From Pelomonas lactea (GTDB taxonomy: Bacteria; Pseudomonadota; Gammaproteobacteria; Burkholderiales; Burkholderiaceae_C), in contig NZ_JBIGHX010000003.1 of assembly GCF_043555885.1 (NCBI RefSeq), positions 434,001-498,000 on the forward strand: 64,000 nucleotides of DNA, given 5' to 3'. Position 1 is the stretch's first letter; every line of letters starts with the position of its first letter. The position numbers and the translations under genes are program-made. Under the pieces are notes generated by a model. It was not told where the DNA came from, made no database searches, and saw nothing but the letters and a program-made list of their open reading frames with translations. This document shows, piece after piece, positions 44,220-51,429 of this stretch.

Positions 44220-44723
44220 TCAGCCCTTCTTGAAGCCGACGTACGTCACGCCGATGACGCTGCCCTTGTCGTCCTTGACAGGGTTGTAGCAAGCGCTGAA
44301 CGCTGTGCCCAGCACGTCGACATCGCCGCAGAAGCTCTGGCCTTTGCTGACCGCCTCGTACGCCTTGGCACGCGCCAGGTTCGTTCCCACGCCGCGCTTG
44401 CCCTCGGGCGTGAGCACGTTGGTGCTGACTCGAACAAATTCGTCGCCCTGTTTGACAAAGATCGTCGCAGTCGCACCGAACTTCTTCTTCACATCGTCCA
44501 CGATGTCGTAGTTGTTGTTGAGCTTGCGTGAGCCAAAGTAGAGGCCCGGCGCCTCCTTGTCGCCAGCCTTCTCCATGCCCTGAATCTTGGGCGGGCCGAG
44601 CTTGGTCAAGCGCGCATCCAGTTCTGCGATGGTTGCTTTGGGATCGTTTGCATGGGCGGCCAGCGGCATCACCGCCGCGCAGAAAGCCACCATCAGAAAC
44701 GATCGAGTGCTGATCTTGCTCAT
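44220..44723 (-). CDS. Secreted single-Cache-domain sensor protein
   Basis: This 167-residue protein has a signal peptide (about 22-24 residues, ending AAHA) and a Cache-type sensor domain: TATIFVKQGDEFVRVSTNVL, GVGTNLARAKAYEAVSKGQS, VLGTAFSACYNPVKDDKG, SVIGVTYVGFKKG. These are the hallmark motifs of the Cache3-Cache2 fold normally found inside chemoreceptors. Here it stands alone, without a membrane anchor, directly before a chemoreceptor gene (1-bp gap). The ATG at 44723 gives a clean signal peptide; the ATG at 44762 would add 13 polar residues. Confidence 0.85.
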   Translation of the reverse strand: MSKISTRSFLMVAFCAAVMPLAAHANDPKATIAELDARLTKLGPPKIQGMEKAGDKEAPGLYFGSRKLNNNYDIVDDVKKKFGATATIFVKQGDEFVRVSTNVLTPEGKRGVGTNLARAKAYEAVSKGQSFCGDVDVLGTAFSACYNPVKDDKGSVIGVTYVGFKKG

Positions 44724-45048
44724 GTCGCCTACCTCTCTTGTTGAGTCGTCGTGTGCGTTCAAACTGGACGCGTCGTTATCTTTACCGAATTGAAGATTTC
44801 CGGCTGATGAAGATCAACGTTGCACACACGAATTTGATGAAGATGATGAATTTATTCACAATCCCTTGGTCGATCCACGATTGGGTGTCTGCATCTGCGG
44901 TTTTTATGACGAATCCGGGTGGTATGGCACCGCGGGAGGCGCTCGGCGCGTCGCTCGAGCCAGCGGGCGCACCCCGTTGCGCTTGTGGGCGCCTCATCGT
45001 CAACTTCCATGCAAACGCCAATCGGCCGGTAGACTGGCTCAGAAATGA
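44724..45048. other. AT-richer intergenic region, no gene seen
   Basis: This is the divergent spacer between the Cache gene (minus) and the HDOD gene (plus). Around 44770-44880 it is much more AT-rich than its surroundings, as expected for promoters. Short frames here show no recognisable protein features. Confidence 0.4.
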
Positions 45049-45139
45049 TCAGCCCCAAGCGCGCGGCGCTGACGAAGCGATCTTCGTGCAAACGACAGGC
45101 AGCTGTGAGTGTCCGCCGGCGCGGCAGGCTTGGGGCTGA
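45049..45139 (+). ncRNA. Candidate structured leader upstream of the HDOD gene
   Basis: A 91-nt segment can fold as a three-way junction. P1 is a perfect 12-bp stem TCAGCCCCAAGC (45049-45060)/GCTTGGGGCTGA (45128-45139). P2 continues as GCGC-GGCG (45061-45068) with CGCC-G-GCGC (45114-45122, one bulged G). One arm is ACGAAG-CGAT-CTTCGT (45072-45087) and the other is closed by GACA/TGTC (45094-45113). It ends 36 nt before the GTG start. It does not match riboswitch classes I know. The strand is assumed; the symmetry allows the opposite one. Confidence 0.45.
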
Positions 45140-45175
45140 TGTCGACAGTGCGTGTGGACCCACCGGGAGGCAAGC

Positions 45176-45994
45176 GTGAACGAGTCAACGGCGGGCGCTG
45201 CGCAGAGCGCCCTGAGCCTTCAGTTGCCGGCGCCGCCAGCGGCGCTCTTGCGGATGGCTGCCCTGATGGCGGCGCCCACCTGCGATGTGGACACGCTGGG
45301 CGACGTCATCGAAGCCGACATGGCGTTGAGCTCGGCGCTGCTCAAGACGGTCAATTCCGCGTTCTTCAAGTTGTCTGGCCGTGTGCAGACCGTGCGCGAG
45401 GCCATCACCTACCTGGGGCATCGCGAGGTCAGCGCGATCACCCTGCAGAACGCGCTGCGCGCTGCATTCCCGCCGGCCCCCGAGCTTGAGGCGCTCTGGC
45501 AACGAGCGACGGAGCGAAGCCGATGGATGGGTGTCGTGGCTCAGGCGCTCGGCTTTGACGCCTGGGCGGCACACTCGGCCGGGCTTTTCGAGGAATGCGG
45601 CAAGGCGCTGCTGTACCGCCACGCGGCGTCACGCTACCGCTTGATCTGGGCCCAGGCACCTGCCGATGACGCGTTGCTGGTGTCGCTCGAAATGCAGGCG
45701 TTTGGAGCGTCCCACGACATCCTCGGCGCAGCCTTGTGCGAGACCTGGGGCTTGCAGGCTTCGGCCGTGCACAGCGTGCGCCACCACGTGCAGACGCAGA
45801 CGACCTTGGCCCTCTCCGGCCCGCTCGGTCATCGACGCATCGCGGCGGTGTCTGCGCTGGCGCATCACGCCACCGCGTCCGCAGCAGATTTCGAGCGCTG
45901 CCTCGAGAGCATCGCCCAGCAGCTCGAACTGCCTGCAGCACGGCTTCGCGCCGCCATTTCGTCGCTTCCGCCGCGCCAGGAGGCGCCCGCCTGA
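45176..45994 (+). CDS. HDOD-domain signalling protein
   Basis: The 272-residue HDOD protein contains LPAPPAALLRMAALMAAPTC, ADMALSSALLKTVNSAFFKL and AITYLGHREVSAITLQNALR, the standard HDOD layout, with HSAGLFEECGKALLYRHA in place of the HD-type metal site. HDOD proteins are non-catalytic scaffolds in c-di-GMP, chemotaxis and stress signalling. A GTG at 45176 is chosen as start because GGGAGG lies 6 bases upstream; another GTG at 45152 would add eight residues. It is convergent with a GGDEF-EAL gene, only 4 bp away. Confidence 0.9.
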   Translation: MNESTAGAAQSALSLQLPAPPAALLRMAALMAAPTCDVDTLGDVIEADMALSSALLKTVNSAFFKLSGRVQTVREAITYLGHREVSAITLQNALRAAFPPAPELEALWQRATERSRWMGVVAQALGFDAWAAHSAGLFEECGKALLYRHAASRYRLIWAQAPADDALLVSLEMQAFGASHDILGAALCETWGLQASAVHSVRHHVQTQTTLALSGPLGHRRIAAVSALAHHATASAADFERCLESIAQQLELPAARLRAAISSLPPRQEAPA

Positions 45995-45998
45995 GGCG

Positions 45999-48900
45999 TC
46001 AGTGTCCTGGTCGAGCCGCCACCGCCAGCAGCCCGGCGATGGGCTCCGGGCGGTGGAGCAGATAGCCCTGCGCGTAGTCCACGCCGATCAGCTTCAATCG
46101 GTTCAAGGCCTCGGGGCTGTCGACGAACTCGGCCACGGTCTTGATGCCCATCAGCTGAGCAACGTCGACGAAGCAGCGCACGGCGGCGTCGTCCAGCGCG
46201 TCCGTCACGAGGTTGCGGATGTACTGGCCGTCTATCTTCAGGTAGTCCACCGGCAAGGCCTTCAGATAGCCGAACGATGAGGCGCCCGCGCCGAAGTCGT
46301 CGAGCGACACCTTCACGCCCGCAGCGCGGACCTGGCCGATGAACACCGCGGCATCCGCGAGGTTGGTCACCGCGGCGGTCTCGGTGATCTCCAGGCAGAG
46401 CCGCTGGCACACGCCGGCCCCTGCTTCGGCGAGCAGTTCGAGTACCCAGGCATGAAAGGCGCGGTCGCCCACGGATCGGCCTGAGAGGTTGATGCTCAGG
46501 CTCTCGATGACGCAGGGCTCGGGCAGTCCGCGCAGCCACGCGAGAGCACGCTTCAAGACCCAGCGGTCGATGCGCGAGACGAGATGGAACCGCTCCGCCG
46601 CCGGAAGGAACGAGCCGGGCTGGGCCAGCGTGCCATCGTCGTTGCGCATGCGCAGCAGCACTTCCGCATGCACGCCTTGCGCCTGATCTTTCAGGCACTC
46701 GATGCGTTGTGCGAACAGTTCAAAGCCGTCCTGATCGAGTGCGTTCTCGATGCGCGACGTCCATTGGATCTCGTGGCTGCGCGCCCGCATGGCGGCGTCG
46801 GTGTCAAACCAGGCGTGCACCCGGTTGCGCCCAGCTTCCTTGGCCGCGTAGCAGGAGGTGTCCGCCGCCTGCTGGATCGCTGCCGTGCTGGCCCAGCGCC
46901 TGTCCACCGGCACCAGGCCGATGCTCGTGCCGATGCGAAACCGGCGGTCCTCATGGATGAAGCGGAAGTCGTCCATGCGGTCGCAGATCTTCTGTGCCAC
47001 GCGGGCTGCCTGCTCCATCGTGCAGTGCTCGAGGATGATGGCGAACTCGTCGCCACCCAGGCGAGCCAGGGTGTCACGTGCCCGCACGGCGTCGGCCAGC
47101 AGCTTGCTGACCTGTTGAAGCAGTTGGTCACCCACCGAGTGGCCGCAGGCATCGTTGACGAGCTTGAACTGGTCCAGGTCGATGTACATCAGTGCGTGCT
47201 GGCTGTCGTTCTCCTGGGCATGCCGCAGCGTCCTCAGCATGCGCGTCTCGAATTCGGCGCGGTTGACCAGCCCTGTGAGCGCGTCGTGCGTGGCGCGGTA
47301 GGTCATCTCGCCGCTGAGGCGGCGCTGTTCGCTCACGTCGTGGAATACCAGCACCACGCCCAGCATATCGCCCAGCGCGTTGAGGATCGGAGCCGCCGAG
47401 TCCTGGATGCCGTACTCGGTGCCGTCCTTGGAGATCAGCAGCGTCTGGTGTGCCAGCCCGACGATCCGTCCTTCGGCCATGCACGCAGCCACAGGGTCGG
47501 GCGCCACTTCCCGGGTCTCTTCATTGACGATGTGGAACACCTGCAGCAGAGGCCGCCCGAGCGCCTCGGAGGACAGCCATCCCGTCATGCGCTCCGCCAC
47601 CGGATTGAGCCAGCTGATGAGACCCTCGGCATCGGTCGTGATGACGGCGTCGCCGATCGAGCGCAGTGTCACGCGCATCAGTTCATGCTGGTCCGCCAGC
47701 TGCATGCTCAGCGTGGACAGCACCTCGTCACGGCGCTTGCGCTCGGAGATGTCGATGTGGATGCCGTAAACCCACTCAGGCCGCCCGTCAGGCGTGCGGG
47801 AGATCAGCCGTCCGCGGTCCTCGACCCAGATCCAGTGCCCGTCCCGGTGGCGCAGCCGAACCTCCGTGATGTAGGCGTCCGAGCGGCCCGCGAAGTGCTC
47901 GCGCAACAGCGTCCTTGTGCGGGGCAGTTCGTCGGGATGGGCGATGTCGGCGCGGAACTGGTTGGTCACGGCACCAAGCTCCTCCAGGGACCAGCCGAGG
48001 ATGCTCGCCCAGCGCGAATTGACGATCACCTCACCGGTCTGGACGTTCCACTCCCAGGTGCCGGCGTTCGTGCTTTCGATGAGGTTTCGCAGGCGCTCGT
48101 GTTCACGGGCCAGTTCGCGTTCCGCGCGGCGGCGCAGTGTCACATCCTGGATGACGGACAGGCTGCGCTCGCCTTGGCCCTGCTCGTTGCGCTCCAGGAT
48201 CGCCGACAGGAGAACGTCGATGATCTCGCCATTCTTGCTGACCATCTCATAGGGCACGTCGTCGCAGCGGCCCATCTCGAAGAATGCCGGCAGCACTTGC
48301 TCAAGCGCCCGGCTGCGGGAGTCGTCGGTGAGGAAGTCCGTGACGGGGCGACCGATCACCTCGCTTCGCTCATAGCCCAGGCGGGCCAGCCATGCATCGC
48401 TGACGTGCAGCAGGCACCCTTGAGCGTCGATGGAGTGGAGCAGGGCCGGTGTGGTCTCGTACATCGAGCGCAAGCGCGCTTTCGCCACCAGCAGGGCCTG
48501 TTGCTGCTCCTTGCGCAGGCTGATCTCCTGCACCGTCCCGCGCAGGCCGGTGACCTGACCCGCCGCATTCCGGACCACTTCGCCTTTTGCGTCCAACCAG
48601 CCCACCGAGGCATCGGAGCGCCAGTACCGCAGCTCGATGTCGTAGGACTGCCCCGACGAGAGGGCGAGCTCAACCTGCCGCCGCAACTGCTCGAAGTCCT
48701 CCGGCAGGTAGAGCGCCGCCTGCTCGACGAAGCTGGGCGTAGGTCCAGCGGGGTCCCGCCCGAAGATGGCGAACAGCTGCGGCGACCAGGTGACGACGTC
48801 GCCCGCAACGCGCCATGTCCAGCTGCCGATCTGGCCCAGCCGTTGCGCCTCTTCCAGCACCACCTGGCTTTCCTTGAGGGCGGTCACATCGTTGACCAGT

Positions 48901-49622
48901 ACAAAGAAGCCCTGGACCTCGCCGGCCACCACATCGGGCAGGTAGTGCGCCAGCGTGTGACCGGTGCTGCCGTCCGCCTTGACGAGCGTGCGCTCGAAAA
49001 CCTGTTCCTGCCCCGCCAGCGCGCCGCGGATGTACGGCTCGTTCAATGCGAAGACGGCGTCGCCCAGCAGCTCGCGCAGCGAGGTGCCGAGCAACTGGTC
49101 AGGGTGCCGGCCGAACCATTCAACGTAGGCCTTGTTCGCGAAGCGGCAGCGCAGGTCCTTGTCCCAGTAGGCGACCAGACCCGGAATCGCATCCGTCACG
49201 CTCTTGATGAAGCGCTGGCCCTGGTGCAGCGCCTGGTTCCGCGACTCGGCCAGGTTGCGCTGCTCCACCAACTCGGCCTCGAAGCGGTGCCGGTCGATCG
49301 CGGCAAAGAGCGTCCAGTAATAGGCCGCCGCCCCTTGGTGCTCACCCAACCGGGCATTCAGCAGGACGGGCAGCCGGGTACTGCCGTCGCCCTTGATCTG
49401 CAGATGGATCTCGGTCAGGCGCCCGTCACGCAACAAGGTCGGCCAAAGATGCGTCTGCAGGAAGATGCGGCTGGCTGGCGGCAGCAGGTCTTCGATCGAG
49501 CCGCCCACGAGGTTCTCGCGGGGAGCCCCGACCAGCGCCGCCAGGCCTGCATTCGCACCCAGCACCCGGCCTGCGCGATCCGTGATGACGACCGCGCAGG
49601 GGAGTTCGTCCAGCAGCTTCAT
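45999..49622 (-). CDS. PAS(x6)-GGDEF-EAL c-di-GMP signalling protein
   Basis: This 1207-residue soluble protein has six PAS domains, starting near residues 5 (ELPCAVVITDRAGRVLGAN), 140 (VTDAIPGLVAYWDKD), 270 (LGQIGSWTWRVAGD), 395 (TTPALLHSIDAQG), 525 (STNAGTWEWNVQTG) and 665 (LRSIGDAVITTDAEG). GGDEF (LARLGGDEFAIIL, with RARD inhibitory site) and EAL (HAEVLLRM variant; ITETA, DDFGAG, YLKIDGQY intact) domains follow. The first PAS (SRIFLQTHLWPTLLRDG, LPVLLNARLG) looks like the PAS family linked to RsbQ-type hydrolases, and such a hydrolase gene ends 15 bp upstream. The C-terminal half is strongly similar to the protein at 36120-39518. Confidence 0.92.
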   Translation of the reverse strand: MKLLDELPCAVVITDRAGRVLGANAGLAALVGAPRENLVGGSIEDLLPPASRIFLQTHLWPTLLRDGRLTEIHLQIKGDGSTRLPVLLNARLGEHQGAAAYYWTLFAAIDRHRFEAELVEQRNLAESRNQALHQGQRFIKSVTDAIPGLVAYWDKDLRCRFANKAYVEWFGRHPDQLLGTSLRELLGDAVFALNEPYIRGALAGQEQVFERTLVKADGSTGHTLAHYLPDVVAGEVQGFFVLVNDVTALKESQVVLEEAQRLGQIGSWTWRVAGDVVTWSPQLFAIFGRDPAGPTPSFVEQAALYLPEDFEQLRRQVELALSSGQSYDIELRYWRSDASVGWLDAKGEVVRNAAGQVTGLRGTVQEISLRKEQQQALLVAKARLRSMYETTPALLHSIDAQGCLLHVSDAWLARLGYERSEVIGRPVTDFLTDDSRSRALEQVLPAFFEMGRCDDVPYEMVSKNGEIIDVLLSAILERNEQGQGERSLSVIQDVTLRRRAERELAREHERLRNLIESTNAGTWEWNVQTGEVIVNSRWASILGWSLEELGAVTNQFRADIAHPDELPRTRTLLREHFAGRSDAYITEVRLRHRDGHWIWVEDRGRLISRTPDGRPEWVYGIHIDISERKRRDEVLSTLSMQLADQHELMRVTLRSIGDAVITTDAEGLISWLNPVAERMTGWLSSEALGRPLLQVFHIVNEETREVAPDPVAACMAEGRIVGLAHQTLLISKDGTEYGIQDSAAPILNALGDMLGVVLVFHDVSEQRRLSGEMTYRATHDALTGLVNRAEFETRMLRTLRHAQENDSQHALMYIDLDQFKLVNDACGHSVGDQLLQQVSKLLADAVRARDTLARLGGDEFAIILEHCTMEQAARVAQKICDRMDDFRFIHEDRRFRIGTSIGLVPVDRRWASTAAIQQAADTSCYAAKEAGRNRVHAWFDTDAAMRARSHEIQWTSRIENALDQDGFELFAQRIECLKDQAQGVHAEVLLRMRNDDGTLAQPGSFLPAAERFHLVSRIDRWVLKRALAWLRGLPEPCVIESLSINLSGRSVGDRAFHAWVLELLAEAGAGVCQRLCLEITETAAVTNLADAAVFIGQVRAAGVKVSLDDFGAGASSFGYLKALPVDYLKIDGQYIRNLVTDALDDAAVRCFVDVAQLMGIKTVAEFVDSPEALNRLKLIGVDYAQGYLLHRPEPIAGLLAVAARPGH

Positions 49623-49637
49623 CGCTCGAGGCCGGTG

Positions 49638-50453
49638 TCAGTCGGCCGAAGCGGCGGGCGCGAGGTACTGGTGCATGGCGTCGATGACCAGTGCCGGGTG
49701 GCTCAAGTGCGCGCAGTGGCCCTCGACGTCCAGGACCTGCAGTGTGCTTTGCGGCATCTGCGCGTGCATGTACTCGCCCACCCCGAGCGGTGCCAGGTTG
49801 TCCTTGCGGTGCTGCAGCAGCAGTGCCGGCCGTGGCACGCGATTCAGGTCGGCACGGTTGTCCGCAAAGAAGGTGGCACGTGCGAACACCCGCGCCACGC
49901 CCGGGTCCGTGGAGCAGAAACTCGCATTCAGGGTGCCCGCCACGGCATCGCCCCCTGAGGCGCCCGCCACCACGGGCGCCAGGTACTGCGCCCAGCCCAT
50001 GTAGTTCTGATCCAGCAACGCCAGCAGGCCTTCCAGATCTTCCCGCTCGAAGCCGCCAAGATAGCCCGGCGGATCATTCAGGAAGGACGGCGACGGCCCG
50101 AGCAAGATGAGGCGATCGAACAGCGCCGGCCGTTCAATGGAGGCCAGCATGCCGATGCTGCAGCTCACGGAATGCCCGACGAAGATGACGCCCTCGGTCA
50201 GGTTCAACGCGTCACACACGTCGAGCACGTCCTGCGCGTAGCCCTTGAGATCGCAGTACCGTTGCGGATCGAATGCGCTGCGATCGGAGTTGCCGCTCCC
50301 AACGTAGTCGAAGACGACTTGACGATGGGTCTGGGCAAAGGCCGGCAAGATGTGGTTCCACATTTCCCGGTTGCAGCCAAAGCCATGGGCGTACAGCAAC
50401 ACGGGCCCCTGATCGCCCATGACACTGACGTTGTTGCGCTTGAGGACGTTCAT
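49638..50453 (-). CDS. RsbQ-like alpha/beta hydrolase
   Basis: The 271-residue cytoplasmic hydrolase has the oxyanion region LLYAHGFGCNREMWNHI, FDYVGSGNSD, the nucleophile elbow VGHSVSCSIGMLAS (GHSVS), the catalytic Asp near RKDNLAPLGVGEYM and the His in VEGHCAHLSHP. These phrases match RsbQ, the Bacillus energy-stress regulator that acts with the PAS domain of RsbP, and the related plant D14/KAI2 receptors. The ATG at 50453 is preferred for its AAAGG site; another ATG lies at 50465. It is co-transcribed with the PAS-GGDEF-EAL gene 15 bp downstream, suggesting that it makes or modifies a small molecule sensed by the first PAS domain. Confidence 0.88.
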   Translation of the reverse strand: MNVLKRNNVSVMGDQGPVLLYAHGFGCNREMWNHILPAFAQTHRQVVFDYVGSGNSDRSAFDPQRYCDLKGYAQDVLDVCDALNLTEGVIFVGHSVSCSIGMLASIERPALFDRLILLGPSPSFLNDPPGYLGGFEREDLEGLLALLDQNYMGWAQYLAPVVAGASGGDAVAGTLNASFCSTDPGVARVFARATFFADNRADLNRVPRPALLLQHRKDNLAPLGVGEYMHAQMPQSTLQVLDVEGHCAHLSHPALVIDAMHQYLAPAASAD

Positions 50454-50957
50454 GGAACCTTTCATGTGCAGCGTCGTCGCGGTGCGACGAGGGTCGTAGG
50501 TCGGTTGCACGCCCTGTACGCGTTGCCGGCGGCAATCGTTTCCAGCGGTGGGCAAGCTGGATTGTGGTGCGATTCGGCGCACACGACCAACCGGAGAACC
50601 GGGTCAGATGCCGCATTCCGGAGTCGCTTGTGGGGCGAGGGGCGCTTCTCCGGCCGCCGATGCCGGCAGCAGCGGGCAGCGTCGAGATCGTGCGTGTTGT
50701 TTGGCGGCGGGCTCTGACCCGGACGGGCACATTTACGCGCCCGCGACGCTGAGGCTAATCGGGCTTGATGCGGGCAATCAACCCGAGGACCTGCCTGGAG
50801 ACCCATGCCATGCTCTGCGGCCGGGACATGCGCGTAACCGCTCATGTGACTTGAAGGATTGCTTTGCACCTGAGCGGTAGCAACAGCTTGCACTGTCATC
50901 AGCCCGGCACCCACGAATGTACGCGTCTGGGCAACCCGACTCGTTCACGATGAACGA
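50454..50957. other. Intergenic region with a long inverted repeat
   Basis: No convincing gene. An inverted repeat CCGGGTCAGA (50599-50608)/TCTGACCCGG (50713-50722) is extended inside by CCGC (50611-50614)/GCGG (50707-50710), framing about 100 bases of GC-rich DNA that can form further hairpins. A minus-strand frame (50462-50914) lacks protein-like composition after its first about 40 residues and has no good start signal. Confidence 0.4.
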
Positions 50958-51325
50958 TCAGATTGCACCTTTTTCGATCCGTGCTGCTATGACTTGCACT
51001 TTGTCGACGAGGATCTGGGATCCAGAGATAGCGGTTGCCGGCCGCCTCCTGCCTGGTGCCCACGCTCCATTGCGTGCGCAGTTGAACCGGGGTCGGCCCG
51101 GTCGGCATCGCCGCAAGCACCGGGTTGCGGTGCAGGATGGCGTTGATCTCGCGCGCCAGCCTGTCCACAGGCACCGTCGAGGGTGTGCCCAGCGGTGAGC
51201 GATCACTGGCCTGCGTGGGCGCGTCGGCGATCCAGCATCCAGCAGCGGCGTTGGCGCCACACGAGGCGGCGAGCAGCAGGCTGGCGACGGTTTGGGAGAA
51301 ACGAGTTGTGAGGGGGGCGCGGCAT
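50958..51325 (-). pseudogene. Small secreted protein gene broken by two apparent frameshifts
   Basis: A good ribosome site (AGAGGATCAAC) precedes an ATG at 51325 reading MPRP, but the obvious signal peptide (TTRFSQTVASLLLAASCGAN then AAA) is in the next frame, which is joined if one base is removed or added at a run of six C/G at 51312-51317. That frame continues as a plausible mature domain (VDRLAREINAILHRNPVLAA, WSVGTRQEAAGNRYLW) to about 51025. The protein-like ending ILVDKVQVIAARIEKGAI with a stop at 50958 is then in yet another frame. Mature length would be about 95-100 residues. Real decay or sequencing error cannot be told apart here. Family unknown. Confidence 0.5.
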
Positions 51326-51429
51326 GTTGATCCTCTCAAGGCCAGTGGATGCACTGTGAGGGGATCCCGGCCGGGGGACATCGCCCCAAGGAACCAGCGC
51401 CGTGGTTGCCGGGCGATGTGCTGTCGGTG

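Noticed and set aside
44738..45139. Possible 133-residue protein in the Cache/HDOD spacer
   Set aside because: Covers the AT-rich promoter region and the structured leader; no protein-like features.
46584..49958. Plus-strand frame of 1124 codons opposite the six-PAS protein
   Set aside because: Antisense shadow with no recognisable motifs.
50462..50914. Possible 150-residue minus-strand protein upstream of the RsbQ-like gene
   Set aside because: Only the first about 40 residues look protein-like, there is no start signal, and the frame crosses a long inverted repeat.
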